From Symsagittifera roscoffensis (taxonomy: Eukaryota > Xenacoelomorpha > Acoela > Convolutidae): a stretch of 64,000 bases of DNA. Below are positions 1-9,332 of this stretch, piece after piece. The notes beneath the pieces were generated by a model. It was not told the origin of the DNA and ran no database searches. It saw only the letters and a list, made by a program, of their open reading frames with translations. Where the stretch lies: the NCBI RefSeq assembly GCF_963678635.1, contig NC_087069.1:50361892-50425891 (forward strand), given 5' to 3'. The position numbers were made by a program, and so were the translations under genes. The stretch's first letter is position 1; the number at the start of each line of letters is the position of its first letter.

Positions 1-2
1 AC

Positions 3-635
3 AATTCTAATTATAGAGGTAGATCACCTGAACAAAGAAATTCTCGAAATTTTTCACAAAATAGATATAGCAGATCAAATAGTCGAAACAACTATACACG
101 ATCAAATTCAAACTCGACACAACAACATTCATCAAATTACCAACCAAATAGAAACAGAAGCTATTCAAATAATCAATCACGAAACTCGTCTTATAATAGA
201 AGTAGACACTATTCAAATAATAGAAATAGAAATTACTCGAATAATAGGAATAGAAGTTATTCCAACAAGCGTAATAATTATTCAAACAATAGATCACGAA
301 ATAACTCATACAACAGATCGAACTATCACAGATCAAACAACAATCAATACAATAGATCAAGAAACAATTCACAAAATCGAAATTCTAGTTATAATAATAG
401 ATACAGAAACTATTCACAATCACCACACAGAAATAATAACAATTATCACAATTCTCAATATCGACATAGAAGCAATACCCCAAAACACCAAAGACAAATA
501 AATCAAGTACAGACAAGCACAGAAATAACTTCAGACCCCCCAGGAATAGATAATACAGCAGAACTACAAGTAAATCAAATTAATTGCGAATCAACAGACA
601 GTGAAAGCGATACAGATAATAATATCTTAATTAAT
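3..635 (+). CDS. gag: Gag C-terminal tail, Arg/Asn/Ser/Tyr-rich (partial)
   Basis: Frame 3 is open from the window edge and runs without a stop into the protease. About the first 160 residues are extremely rich in Asn, Arg, Ser and Tyr, with many degenerate repeats of the type NRNRSYSNN and RSRNNS. This is a strongly basic, disordered tract in the place where a nucleocapsid domain sits in Gag. I see no CCHC zinc knuckle in it. A basic tract could bind RNA in place of the knuckle, which is inference. After about base 520 the composition turns acidic (ESTDSESDTDNN), probably a linker before the protease. The initiator codon and capsid domain are outside the window. Gag and Pol share one frame here, so a Gag-Pol frameshift site, if any, would be upstream. 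Confidence 0.75.
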
Positions 636-2219
636 ATGATAACTGTCGAAAATGACTATGAATCAGTCACATATGAAAAACCTTTTAGTTCCCACATATA
701 CGAAAACCAAATAGAACTCCTTAATAATTATTATTTAGGACCGAATAATAATCCTACACAAATAAACCAAGAATCACAAAAAGTTGATACAGAAACCTCA
801 CTTAATAAAAACGAAATAAAAAATTTAACCACAAATCATATCTATCAGAACGTACAAAAAGAACCGCCACGAGAAAAAATTTGGACAATTCCATTTCTTT
901 TAGAAAGCCCAAAAAGTAAAGAACTTCAGCCACCAGATCTTGAAATTGATTTTTTAATTGATTCAGGCGCAGAATCAAATATCATCAATATTCCTACATG
1001 GAATGAAATCAGATTATTACACCCAAATTTAAAACCACTAGTAACATCTAGTAAGTTAGCAACAGCACAAGGATCAATGTTAACAAATTATGGAAAAATC
1101 CAATTATTCCTTGTTCCCACAAGAACAATGGAACAAAACAAATTATTAAATAAACCGTTCAAACAAATATTTCATATTACTGATATTAAACACAATATCA
1201 TAGGCATACCATTTATTACTAAGTACATACCAACCATTAATATACTAAATAGCAAAATACACATAAAAGACAAATATACAAAAATAAAAAACACCGCTTT
1301 AACATTCTTCCAAAGATTAAACAAGCAACCACCATTTTTCTCAAAATTTTATCCAATTTTTAACCAAGAACGAAGACACCTGAACCCACTATCAGGAACA
1401 GTCTACAAATTCTCAATAAAACAAGTCCATCAATATAATACAAACCAAAATAGACAAAAATTATTCATGTCAGACTTTGAATTCAGACCAATTCATAAAT
1501 TTTTCAAAATAACAATATCATCAATCAAATATGAAAAAGATATCAACTCAGATATTATTTCACTCCACGTATTTGATAATACATCAAATAAAATAACACT
1601 ACCCCTAGGATTATTAGGATATTGCGAAACAAACGCAACGACTTCACCTGTACAAGAAAAAGCCTACAGAGTAAATAATATATTACAATTACTTGCCATT
1701 TGTCACTCCACAATTCTAAATGAAGAATTATCCATAAATAATATAATAAGTAATGAAAAAAGAAATACAGACTATTTCACAAAAACCCCGTATTTCCAAC
1801 CTACCTTTGATATTACAAAATATACAAAAGATCAACAAAAATTTTTAACTATGTTCAATTTCCAGCATTCACAGATAACACAAAGTGAATTTGACCAACT
1901 AGCACAACAGTTATTAAAATATTCATCAGTCTACGCAACATCAAAATTTGACGTAGGAAAAGTCAGTTCATCACTACACCTTCCATTAAAACCAGACGCA
2001 GTTTTCAAAAAGCAAAGAGCAAGTAAAGTACCTATTCACTTACACGATAAAGTCAACAGACTATTAGATATTATAGAACAATATGAAATTATATCACCAG
2101 TAAACAAAGAAGAACAGCCAAAAGGAAACACATTTATCAATCCTGTTACCATTTTAGCAAAAGGCGAATCATTAAAGATAGTTTTAGACGCTAGATATCT
2201 CAATTCCCTAATTGATTAA
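636..2219 (+). CDS. pol: Pol segment: aspartic protease and RT fingers, ends at in-frame TAA
   Basis: This continues the Gag frame. The retropepsin core is LIDSGAESNIIN with the catalytic Asp at base 960, followed by a flap region and the hydrophobic motif NIIGIPFITKY near 1196-1228. A spacer follows, then the RT fingers with the LDARYLN motif close to the end. The stop at 2217-2219 falls inside the RT domain; the protein sequence carries straight on in the same frame after it (CNWPIEP), so it is a nonsense mutation and not a natural end. The protease should mature Gag-Pol and the RT fingers belong to the DNA polymerase of the element. There is no separate start here: the first ATG at 636 is internal to the fusion. 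Confidence 0.85.
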   Translation: MITVENDYESVTYEKPFSSHIYENQIELLNNYYLGPNNNPTQINQESQKVDTETSLNKNEIKNLTTNHIYQNVQKEPPREKIWTIPFLLESPKSKELQPPDLEIDFLIDSGAESNIINIPTWNEIRLLHPNLKPLVTSSKLATAQGSMLTNYGKIQLFLVPTRTMEQNKLLNKPFKQIFHITDIKHNIIGIPFITKYIPTINILNSKIHIKDKYTKIKNTALTFFQRLNKQPPFFSKFYPIFNQERRHLNPLSGTVYKFSIKQVHQYNTNQNRQKLFMSDFEFRPIHKFFKITISSIKYEKDINSDIISLHVFDNTSNKITLPLGLLGYCETNATTSPVQEKAYRVNNILQLLAICHSTILNEELSINNIISNEKRNTDYFTKTPYFQPTFDITKYTKDQQKFLTMFNFQHSQITQSEFDQLAQQLLKYSSVYATSKFDVGKVSSSLHLPLKPDAVFKKQRASKVPIHLHDKVNRLLDIIEQYEIISPVNKEEQPKGNTFINPVTILAKGESLKIVLDARYLNSLID

Positions 2220-2510
2220 TCTAAATGTAACTGGCCCATTGAACCCATACAAGTAATTTTAACAAAAATAAATGGAAAATATTTCACAACCGCAGACATG
2301 AACAGTGCTTATAATCAAATGCCTTTAGACGAACAGTCACGACGTCTAACACAATTCGTTATTGGAAACCAACAATACGAATTCAATCGATTATTCTACG
2401 GTATATCCATAGGACCAGCAGCTTTTTCAGCTTTTATGAGCAAAATTTTTAGACCACTAATACTAAAGAAACACGCAATTACATATTTAGACGATGTCTT
2501 TATGCAATAA
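2220..2510 (+). CDS. pol: Pol segment: reverse transcriptase palm, between two TAA codons
   Basis: In-frame continuation carrying the RT palm. TADMNSAYNQMPL supplies the first catalytic Asp and TYLDDVF (YLDD codons 2484-2495) the catalytic pair. LFYGISIGPAAFSAFM is the usual template-grip segment between them. A second nonsense codon, TAA at 2508, follows the YLDD box by four residues, and the thumb then continues in the same frame. All three catalytic Asp residues are intact even though the frame is broken. An active polymerase would need both stops to be suppressed or absent, so this copy is probably dead unless the stops are assembly errors. Confidence 0.88.
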   Translation, partial: SKCNWPIEPIQVILTKINGKYFTTADMNSAYNQMPLDEQSRRLTQFVIGNQQYEFNRLFYGISIGPAAFSAFMSKIFRPLILKKHAITYLDDVFMQ

Positions 2511-3398
2511 CAAACAAAAGACGAAATGTTTACAGTTTTAGAACAATACCATAAAATTCTTAACAAAGAAAACCTAAAAGCAGCCCCAGATAAATCACAT
2601 TTCTTTTTAACAAGAGTAAAATTTTTAGGACATAACATAGAACAAAATACTATTACCCCATTAAAATCACGCATTGATGCAATCCAAAAACTCCAACCAC
2701 CAACAAATAAAAAGAAGATTCAAGAATTCCTTGGAACGTTAAACTTCTTAAGTAAATACGTTTATAAAATGCAACTATACTTAAGACCTTTTTATAACAT
2801 TCTTAGACAACAAAATAATTTTGAATGGACCACAGAACACCAAGTACGATTTGAAGAAGTCAAAAAACTCTTAACGGAACAAATATCAAACACAATTCCA
2901 GACCCCAATCAACCATTCTACGCTATGTGCGATGCTTCAAATTTTGGCATCGGCGCAGCACTACTACAACCACATAATGGAACAAATAAAATGAATTTAA
3001 TATCAGCAAATTCATGGCTTTTTACACAAGCCGAATTACGACTCTCTACACTAATGAGAGAATGCACAGCAATCATATATACACTAACTGAATCTGAATT
3101 TCTAATACTTGGATCAAAACATCCGACAGTTCTTTTCACCGATCATAAACCAATTATATTTCTTTTTACACAAAAATCAAACCCAAATCATAGAGTATAT
3201 AGATTTCAACTAATACTCATGAAATTCCCAAACTTACACATAGTTTGGACAGCAGGAAAAAACTTTGCATTACCAGACACCTTAAGTAGAAATACACCAC
3301 CAGAACTACTTACACGGAAAACTACGGTTGAAATTCCAAAAAATATAAAATTCTATCTCGCCAAAGACGAAACATCACCTCGATTAGAATGCAAATAA
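2511..3398 (+). CDS. pol: Pol segment: RT thumb and RNase H, ends at in-frame TAA
   Basis: The segment opens with the RT connection and thumb (KAAPDKSHFF, VKFLGHNIEQ, FLGTLNFLSKYV), typical of Ty3/Gypsy RT after the YLDD box. RNase H follows: FYAMCDASNFGIGAALLQ gives the first catalytic Asp, LMRECTAIIYTL the Glu, VLFTDHKPI the second Asp, and ALPDTLSRN the last Asp. The order RT-RNase H is intact and all four acidic residues are present. The TAA at 3396-3398 again interrupts one continuous frame, because the next residues lead into the integrase linker without a shift. Its function would be to remove RNA from the RNA-DNA hybrid during reverse transcription. Confidence 0.88.
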   Translation, partial: QTKDEMFTVLEQYHKILNKENLKAAPDKSHFFLTRVKFLGHNIEQNTITPLKSRIDAIQKLQPPTNKKKIQEFLGTLNFLSKYVYKMQLYLRPFYNILRQQNNFEWTTEHQVRFEEVKKLLTEQISNTIPDPNQPFYAMCDASNFGIGAALLQPHNGTNKMNLISANSWLFTQAELRLSTLMRECTAIIYTLTESEFLILGSKHPTVLFTDHKPIIFLFTQKSNPNHRVYRFQLILMKFPNLHIVWTAGKNFALPDTLSRNTPPELLTRKTTVEIPKNIKFYLAKDETSPRLECK

Positions 3399-4859
3399 GC
3401 AGTAAAAACTGACGTTGACCAAACACAAATAAATAATCTACAACATTTTCCACTCTATCTAGATTGTCAAAATAACCACAACGAAGTTAATTTACTAGAT
3501 ACATCAACATTCAAACCTATTCCACACTCACAATGGATACAAAACAATATTCAACAAAAGAAAGTCAAACAACAACCACATAAGAAAGACCTTTTTCCTA
3601 TAATCGAAAAAGAAAACTTAATTGATAAAATAAATTTATCAGGACCCCAAATTCCAAACACAAAATATACAATCAATCAAGTTTTTAATCTTCGTGACCC
3701 ACCTGATACAATCCCACTAACAAAAGTAGAAATTGATAATATTTTTCTCCCACCAACAGAAAAAATAACAATTGAACTTTTGAAAAAATATCAAAATTTA
3801 GACCCAGTTATTAGACAACTTAAATCATGGCATAAATACAAAACAAAACCAGCAAAAGCTGATACTACAATTTTAGGAAACAAAACACTCCTCCGATATT
3901 ACCGAAAGTTTAATAACACATCCATAAATGAAAACACAGATCTTTTAGAATATCAATTCGACGATTCTAAAGTCCCTTGTCTCCCTTTAAGTATGATACT
4001 AATAGCATTTAACATCACTCATACACAAAATACAAAAGGACACTCCGGATCAGAAAAAACATATTCAAATTTTACACAAAATTTTTATTTTCCAAACGCT
4101 CCAATATGGATAAAAGTATTATGCAATGATTGTATAATATGTCAACTAAATAAACCTTATCCCAATCAAAAACAAATAGCACAAAAACAAGATTTTAAGG
4201 GACAGAGTCTATATTTCAATCACAGAATATCATTTGATACGAAAGGACCAATTTCCCCATCCTCAGAAGGAAATTCATACATTATTGTTATTGTTGATGC
4301 ATTCACACATTATGTAGCACTTAATCCAGTACCACAATGTAATGCTTATTATGCTTACACCACACTCTACGAACACTGGATAGCAAAATTTGGACTATCA
4401 GAAATTTTAGTAACAGATAATGGAACAGAATTTATTAATAATGAAATAATCACATTTTGTCATTTATACAACATCAAACACAAACCACGTACATCTCATG
4501 CACCTTGGACAAACGGATTAGTCGAAGGCATGAACCGTTCTTTACAAGAATATCTAAGATGTATTATAAATGGAAATGACACAAAATACACAGAATGGTC
4601 AACAGATGTAAAGCTATTCCCATTAGCATACAATTCACAAATAACGACAACTTTAGGAATGTCTCCATATGAAATGGTTTTCAACCAAAAACCAAGAAAA
4701 CCAATAATGTTCACCGCAAATGCACACAAAAATGCACAAGGACATTGCACACCAACAAAAGATTCAATATGCTATAATTTACCACTACATACACATGATG
4801 AAGACCACTTTCATCACCCACAAATTCTCAAACTAGCCTCCGGTACACACACCGAATGA
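3399..4859 (+). CDS. pol: Pol segment: integrase, zinc domain and DD35E core
   Basis: The first 125 or so residues are a linker. The N-terminal zinc-binding region follows with His residues around HTQNTKGH and the pair CNDCIIC. The catalytic core has all three acidic residues: SFDTKG (Asp codon 4236), VTDNGTEF (Asp codon 4416) and LVEGMNRS (Glu codon 4524). The second and third are separated by exactly 35 residues, the retroviral DD35E spacing. HAPWTNG just before the Glu is also typical. The segment ends at TGA 4857; the text after it reads on in the same frame for about 55 codons, so this is a further nonsense codon. Integrase would insert the DNA copy into the chromosome. Confidence 0.9.
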   Translation, partial: AVKTDVDQTQINNLQHFPLYLDCQNNHNEVNLLDTSTFKPIPHSQWIQNNIQQKKVKQQPHKKDLFPIIEKENLIDKINLSGPQIPNTKYTINQVFNLRDPPDTIPLTKVEIDNIFLPPTEKITIELLKKYQNLDPVIRQLKSWHKYKTKPAKADTTILGNKTLLRYYRKFNNTSINENTDLLEYQFDDSKVPCLPLSMILIAFNITHTQNTKGHSGSEKTYSNFTQNFYFPNAPIWIKVLCNDCIICQLNKPYPNQKQIAQKQDFKGQSLYFNHRISFDTKGPISPSSEGNSYIIVIVDAFTHYVALNPVPQCNAYYAYTTLYEHWIAKFGLSEILVTDNGTEFINNEIITFCHLYNIKHKPRTSHAPWTNGLVEGMNRSLQEYLRCIINGNDTKYTEWSTDVKLFPLAYNSQITTTLGMSPYEMVFNQKPRKPIMFTANAHKNAQGHCTPTKDSICYNLPLHTHDEDHFHHPQILKLASGTHTE

Positions 4860-5508
4860 ATTTTAAACAGAGATAAAAAACATAATGAAATCTACCAAAA
4901 AGTAACAAAAAAATTGTTACAACGACAAAATATCAATAATCAAATTAATCAACGATTTACTCCAGCCACAGATCTAAAAATAGGAACATTTGTTTTAATA
5001 CCCAATTTTCAAACACAAAAAGGAATATCCAAAAAAATTACAACCACTTCGAAAAGGCCCCTACCAAATAATGGACAAACCAACTGAAGTCACATATAAA
5101 CTTATAGATACAGCGAAAAAAGAAATTGTTCAACACAGAAACAATTTATTACCTTATTATTCGAAAGAATACGCTTTACGCGAACTAACTCAATTATATT
5201 CTTTCACTGGTTTAAAAGTTATTCAAAATAATACACAGAAAGAAACAAAATTAAACGAAAATCATAAAAACCAACATACACAGATCCAAAAACAAAACAA
5301 AAATCACAAAAACGCAAACACTCAAAACACAGATAATCCCGAAAAAGAAAGAAAAAATCGAAAAATGATAGAAAAAATCTTACCACAAGAACAAAAAGAA
5401 AAATCCTCACATAGAGAATCATCAAGACTCAGAAATCAACCACGGAAAAATTATAAAACATTCTTTCCACAATCTAAAATACTAAAGAAAGTTGAATTCC
5501 ACCACTAA
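4860..5508 (+). pseudogene. pol: Integrase C-terminal region with GPY/F module, frameshifted
   Basis: After TGA 4857 the Pol frame continues to about 5035, where a run of seven A residues is followed by a shift to the frame of 5071-5508. In the shifted frame KGPYQIMDKPTEVTYKL is the GPY/F module found at the C-terminus of many Ty3/Gypsy and gammaretroviral integrases. HRNNLLPYYSKEYALREL follows and is repeated with few changes in copy C at 61618-61842, which confirms the register. The last 100 residues are a Lys/Asn/Gln-rich tail of low complexity, partly present in copy C too. I see no chromodomain. The TAA at 5506 is the probable end of Pol. Confidence 0.75.
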
Positions 5509-6116
5509 AACTATTTTCTTCATCACAACATTTTCACCTCCATATCTATTCTCGACATTTTCACTTTCCATTTTCAAAATAACATGCTGAAATAGACACC
5601 AAATATCTCAAAATCAGCCAATAAGATTCACTTAAATCAACCACTTTCGAATCGCTAAAAATATCAAACCTCTTAGCAGATAAATATTAATCTCCAGGCA
5701 TATCTGTAACTAAAACTTTACAACCTCCAGGTCAAAAATAAGCAACTCGATAAAGTTTGACAACTAAAATAAATATCACGATACTTTTCCAACCCTCCCC
5801 TATCTAATAACCCAAAGATCAACAATATTTTCCCAAAATTACCTTCCAAAATCCCCCAACCAAAAATGGCAAATTAGCCTAAAGAAAAAATGTACCTTGA
5901 TCATTTAGCCTAAAGTACAATTTTCTCAAAAACACCTCAGATTACCCACCAAATAAAAATAAAGTCAAGAAGACCTCCCGAGTACCATAAAATAAGCCCC
6001 CAACAATTTTTAAGAAAACTCAACCCACTTGTCAAAAAATCAATAAATAATCAGACCACACTTGAATATAGCCTCAGCAATTCAAAAAATATTCGACGAA
6101 CGGATCATTTTCTCAA
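5509..6116 (+). other. Pol-env intergenic region with a conserved direct-repeat pair
   Basis: There is no convincing ORF on either strand. The 11-mer TTAGCCTAAAG occurs at 5874 and again at 5905, 31 nt apart. The same pair, with the same spacing, is kept in copy C (minus strand, about 61031-61076) and in its duplicate (about 63125-63170), although the surrounding sequence has drifted. Such constraint between copies in a non-coding stretch points to a cis-acting element, for example a splicing or promoter element for the downstream genes; that role is inference. Confidence 0.5.
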
Positions 6117-6356
6117 ATGCTTCTTTCTTCAACAGTTCTCTTCTTAAAAAATATATCTTTAAACATTTTTATCAAACTTTTTCTAATCTCTAAATTTTTC
6201 ATAATACTTTGTACTGATATTTTTGAACTTTTTGTGGTAACCCTAATTATTTTCATCAACATCCTTTTAATTTTCTATACCCTCTACGCCCTATATTCCC
6301 ATTGTTCCCTACTCATTGAACATATCTACAGGTACGATATTTTCAAACTTATTTAA
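6117..6356 (+). CDS. Small hydrophobic membrane ORF, 79 aa
   Basis: A 79-residue ORF made almost wholly of Leu, Ile, Phe and Val with two or three possible membrane segments (roughly residues 18-35, 38-62). The same start (MLLS.TV) and a similar hydrophobic run occur in copy C on the minus strand at about 60840 and again in the duplicated piece near 62930, where it is fused to integrase sequence. Retention in copies that have diverged elsewhere suggests a real reading frame, but hydrophobic ORFs arise easily in T-rich DNA, so confidence is limited. It ends with TAA directly abutting the ATG of the next ORF (6357). No family recognised. Confidence 0.4.
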   Translation: MLLSSTVLFLKNISLNIFIKLFLISKFFIILCTDIFELFVVTLIIFINILLIFYTLYALYSHCSLLIEHIYRYDIFKLI

Positions 6357-6546
6357 ATGATAAGAACAATTTTTAGTCGAACAGACATTTTTCTCCTATT
6401 TCTAATTTTCCTCACATTCGTAACATCCCTAATTATGACAATATGTAAATGTATAAAAAAAGGCAATAGTAACATTTGCATTAGCCACAATCCTTTTGAT
6501 TCTATTCATCGAAGAATACTTTAGCAAACATAAATCTCCTCACTAA
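6357..6546 (+). pseudogene. Small two-helix membrane protein, frameshifted at an A run
   Basis: The ATG at 6357 touches the preceding stop. The first frame gives a 55-residue protein with one membrane segment (IFLLFLIFLTFVTSLIMTI) and stops at 6522. Copy C (minus strand, about 60440-60590) has one fewer A in the run after CKSIK and there reads on into a second membrane segment (ATILLIFFIGEYYSK). The matching residues exist in A in the shifted frame, ending at TAA 6544. The ancestral product was therefore about 60 residues with two helices and a short charged turn, a shape resembling viroporins or small envelope-associated proteins; that likeness is only topological. The conserved text CTACAG-GTACGAT lies 18-30 nt upstream. 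Confidence 0.45.
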
Positions 6547-6579
6547 AATTACACAAAAATTGCAAACACACTTTCAAAA

Positions 6580-7671
6580 TTGCTAACCCAATACCCCCAA
6601 ATCAGTCTTCACCGACAACTTCCCAAAACAATCCAACAGTACCAACAACTACTCAAAACCCCCAAACATCCACACGAATTTCATTTCAAGATAACCCTTA
6701 TACTTTCGAGCGACAAGCCCCCCCTATCTGAACCCCTAGAACCAGTTCAAAGACAAGCATCATTGAGCGAACCAACATATAATCTCTACCCCACATTACA
6801 ACAAGACTTAAATCGAATCCGACACATTAGTCAAAATCAAAATACACTCGAAGTAACTAGACAAATCATTCATCCAAGAAGAAATAGAAATTTTCAAACC
6901 CCAAGAATTACATTTAGTATACCACAATCTCCAACACCATCATCTTCAGAAAACTCTAGTATAACACTACCAGATACACCAACTCTAACTCCTAACATCC
7001 ACTCAGAAAATTTAGGATCAACACCAACCTCAGCACAAATACGTGAAAACCCTTTTAATCCACCAAACCCCAACGAACGTTTACCTCATTGGGCAACACA
7101 ACCCTACCCACAAGAAGAAGTTAACTTAGTTAACGACCCAATAGATACTTCGTCAGAAACAACATTTTCATCTTTACTAGAAACACTCTCACTTCCATCA
7201 ACACCATCCCTAAGTCAAATTTCCCCATCGATTTTTCCCCTCAACATCTCACATGATATTGAAGCTAGATATAGTGAACAGTCTACAAATATACCCCTCA
7301 GATTAGATTGGAACACAATTGTAGCACCACCTCCATTAATAGGACAACATACCGAAAGCCACCGACTACACAATTGGGCACTAAGCAGATTACAATATAG
7401 ACAAGATATCCACGAGGATATCCGAGAACATAATGTTCAAATACTACATCAAAATAGCCTTCAATTAAAATTCGAAATTACAGTTAAACTTAACAACATC
7501 GTTCAACACCCTTACCCACTCAGTCCCTCAAACATTACAGCTCAAACACTACCACCACCATTTATTACAACAGAAGTAATATACAAATACGATAGATATA
7601 CAAAAACCACAATAGGATATATAACATTTTATAATCCATACTCAGGACTATCGTACACATGTATCTTTTAA
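6580..7671 (+). CDS. ORF-P: Pro/Ser/Thr-rich protein of unknown function
   Basis: 363 codons. The first 180 or so residues are low complexity, rich in Pro, Gln, Ser and Thr. The C-terminal 150 residues look folded: LRLDWNTIVAPPPLIGQH, LSRLQYRQDIHEDIREHN, LQLKFEITVKLNNIVQ and FITTEVIYKYDRYTK are all matched in copy C at 59309-59767 on the minus strand, some nearly identical. The first 50 residues are out of register with copy C; the shift lies at a C run near 6715, so the true N-terminus is uncertain and no good ATG is evident in the ancestral frame. The ORF overlaps the env start by 13 nt. No signal peptide or membrane segment. I recognise no family; a matrix-like or accessory role is conceivable but unsupported. 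Confidence 0.6.
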   Translation: MLTQYPQISLHRQLPKTIQQYQQLLKTPKHPHEFHFKITLILSSDKPPLSEPLEPVQRQASLSEPTYNLYPTLQQDLNRIRHISQNQNTLEVTRQIIHPRRNRNFQTPRITFSIPQSPTPSSSENSSITLPDTPTLTPNIHSENLGSTPTSAQIRENPFNPPNPNERLPHWATQPYPQEEVNLVNDPIDTSSETTFSSLLETLSLPSTPSLSQISPSIFPLNISHDIEARYSEQSTNIPLRLDWNTIVAPPPLIGQHTESHRLHNWALSRLQYRQDIHEDIREHNVQILHQNSLQLKFEITVKLNNIVQHPYPLSPSNITAQTLPPPFITTEVIYKYDRYTKTTIGYITFYNPYSGLSYTCIF

Positions 7672-9332
7672 AGATATTACTAATTTTGAGCATCATTTTT
7701 TATACATTTTCCGAACAAAATATAAACCCATCTCCTCGGACAGGACCTCAAGATTTACTAGTAACACATTATGATTGTGAAGACAACGAACAAAAAACAC
7801 TACAAAAATATGCAATAAATCAAGTTACACAGTGCGAAACCGAACCACAAGCTATAGAAACTACAAACGTAAAAGCAACACTATACTCAAAAGCCCGAGC
7901 AACAACAGTCATCGGATATAAATTTACAGCAAGATTTTCCGAAAAGAAAGTACACTGCTCACAAGTTTCAAACGGAAATAAAAATCGACTCGACCACGAA
8001 TCATTTTATCAAAGTAATATTGAAAGACTCTTACATCTCAATCCCGATTATTGTAAAGTCGAATTACACAGGTTAAATCTAACAAAAAACAAACACTCCG
8101 ACAGACAAATAGTACACTTCCATGTCTTTAGCGACTCTGTACACCAAGCAGAACTTGAACGCTATCAAGGATATATAAAACTAGACGACAAATACCCATT
8201 TAATGGTGCACACGGACGTTTAACTTATGACCCCGAAGATAAACATTGGATACCACACATAGGAATCAACGACCCCTCAAACTGTAAAGCAGACACAAAA
8301 AATAGAGGATACCAAAAAATAATGTTTTTTGATTGGAAAATACAACTTGAAAAAATACAGCTCACACACGATTTAAAAGATAACACTATGATCTATCAAG
8401 GAATTAGATTACCTTGTAAAAATGATCAAGGATATTGTGACCCCACAACAAGAACCCAAGCAACAATAGTTTGGTTTCCTGAAGACACATGCACAACATT
8501 TCAAGTAGCAAAGATACACGCTAGAATGATAAAATTTCATGAAAAATACTTCATTGAGTCCATTCCCTACGAACAAGTACACACAAATCATAAACTAAGT
8601 AATGATTTTAGAAACATAAATAACATAGAAAACAAACTCACACGTTTTCAAATCTACCACGAAACAGAATTTGCATGTAAATACACAACCCCACTTCATA
8701 AAACACAATACTCCGAAATACTTGTCGAATACGAACAAGGTTTCGACATGACCACCGGAAAAGTTAAGGAAAATCCACACGCAACAGTAAAATTCAAATA
8801 TGACGGAAAACCCTACACCCCAGTTGATTTCCAAAAATCTGGAACTCATCCAGGTGGACGATTAAGACCAATTGACAAAGATAGTACCCGATTACAAGAA
8901 CTATCACTAATGAATACAACATATTTTGGAAACATCCATTATGATATTCATTCAGACATGAAATTAGACTACACAATTAGTAGAATTTTTCAAGAAATGT
9001 CACTCTCAGAATTAGAAACATTACATCAACTATGCGAATTAGAACGAACACAAATTTTACAATCACTCGCATTAGCAGTATTAAAAATACCCTACGCAGG
9101 ATATTTATTATCAGGAAATAGATCAAATTTTCTTGACTACGAAGGAAACATTTTATGGTTTTATACTTGCACTAAAAAAGTATCACCCTTATATGTTTTT
9201 GAAGACAAACGTTGTTATAAAAGAATACCCATATTCTATAAAAACAAAGTACACTTTGTCGATACACTCTCAAGACGAACATATTTTGGGATACCGCAGT
9301 TCCATGTGGATCCGAAAACAGCCACAATGTAA
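7659..9332 (+). CDS. env: Env-like glycoprotein, ectodomain (frameshifted before its end)
   Basis: The ATG at 7659 opens with a signal peptide (MYLLKILLILSIIFYTFSEQ). The ectodomain has at least a dozen Cys residues, several paired close together (CKNDQGYC, DTCTTF), and potential N-glycosylation sites such as NTT near 8920. Copy C keeps long matching stretches, best at 57392-57991. One T is missing from the run at about 9286 compared with copy C, which moves the rest of the protein to another frame and makes the last 12 residues here spurious. A secreted, Cys-rich, C-terminally anchored protein of about 870 residues downstream of Pol fits an envelope fusion glycoprotein. Length and topology suit a class III (gB or rhabdo/chuvirus G-like) protein, but I cannot demonstrate that fold by reading alone. 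Confidence 0.72.
   Translation: MYLLKILLILSIIFYTFSEQNINPSPRTGPQDLLVTHYDCEDNEQKTLQKYAINQVTQCETEPQAIETTNVKATLYSKARATTVIGYKFTARFSEKKVHCSQVSNGNKNRLDHESFYQSNIERLLHLNPDYCKVELHRLNLTKNKHSDRQIVHFHVFSDSVHQAELERYQGYIKLDDKYPFNGAHGRLTYDPEDKHWIPHIGINDPSNCKADTKNRGYQKIMFFDWKIQLEKIQLTHDLKDNTMIYQGIRLPCKNDQGYCDPTTRTQATIVWFPEDTCTTFQVAKIHARMIKFHEKYFIESIPYEQVHTNHKLSNDFRNINNIENKLTRFQIYHETEFACKYTTPLHKTQYSEILVEYEQGFDMTTGKVKENPHATVKFKYDGKPYTPVDFQKSGTHPGGRLRPIDKDSTRLQELSLMNTTYFGNIHYDIHSDMKLDYTISRIFQEMSLSELETLHQLCELERTQILQSLALAVLKIPYAGYLLSGNRSNFLDYEGNILWFYTCTKKVSPLYVFEDKRCYKRIPIFYKNKVHFVDTLSRRTYFGIPQFHVDPKTATM

Noticed and set aside
7..372. Minus-strand Tyr/Cys/Asn-rich ORF of 121 codons
   Set aside because: It is the antisense of the Asn/Arg/Ser-rich Gag tail; its composition is what that repeat gives in reverse.
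2217..3398. Alternative genetic code with TAA read as Gln
   Set aside because: All three internal stops up to 3398 are TAA, but a TGA at 4857 and further stops in other genes break conserved frames too, and many real ORF ends use TAA. Point mutation is simpler.
8409..8976. Overlapping minus-strand ORFs within env
   Set aside because: They are antisense shadows of a conserved plus-strand protein and have no match in copies B or C.
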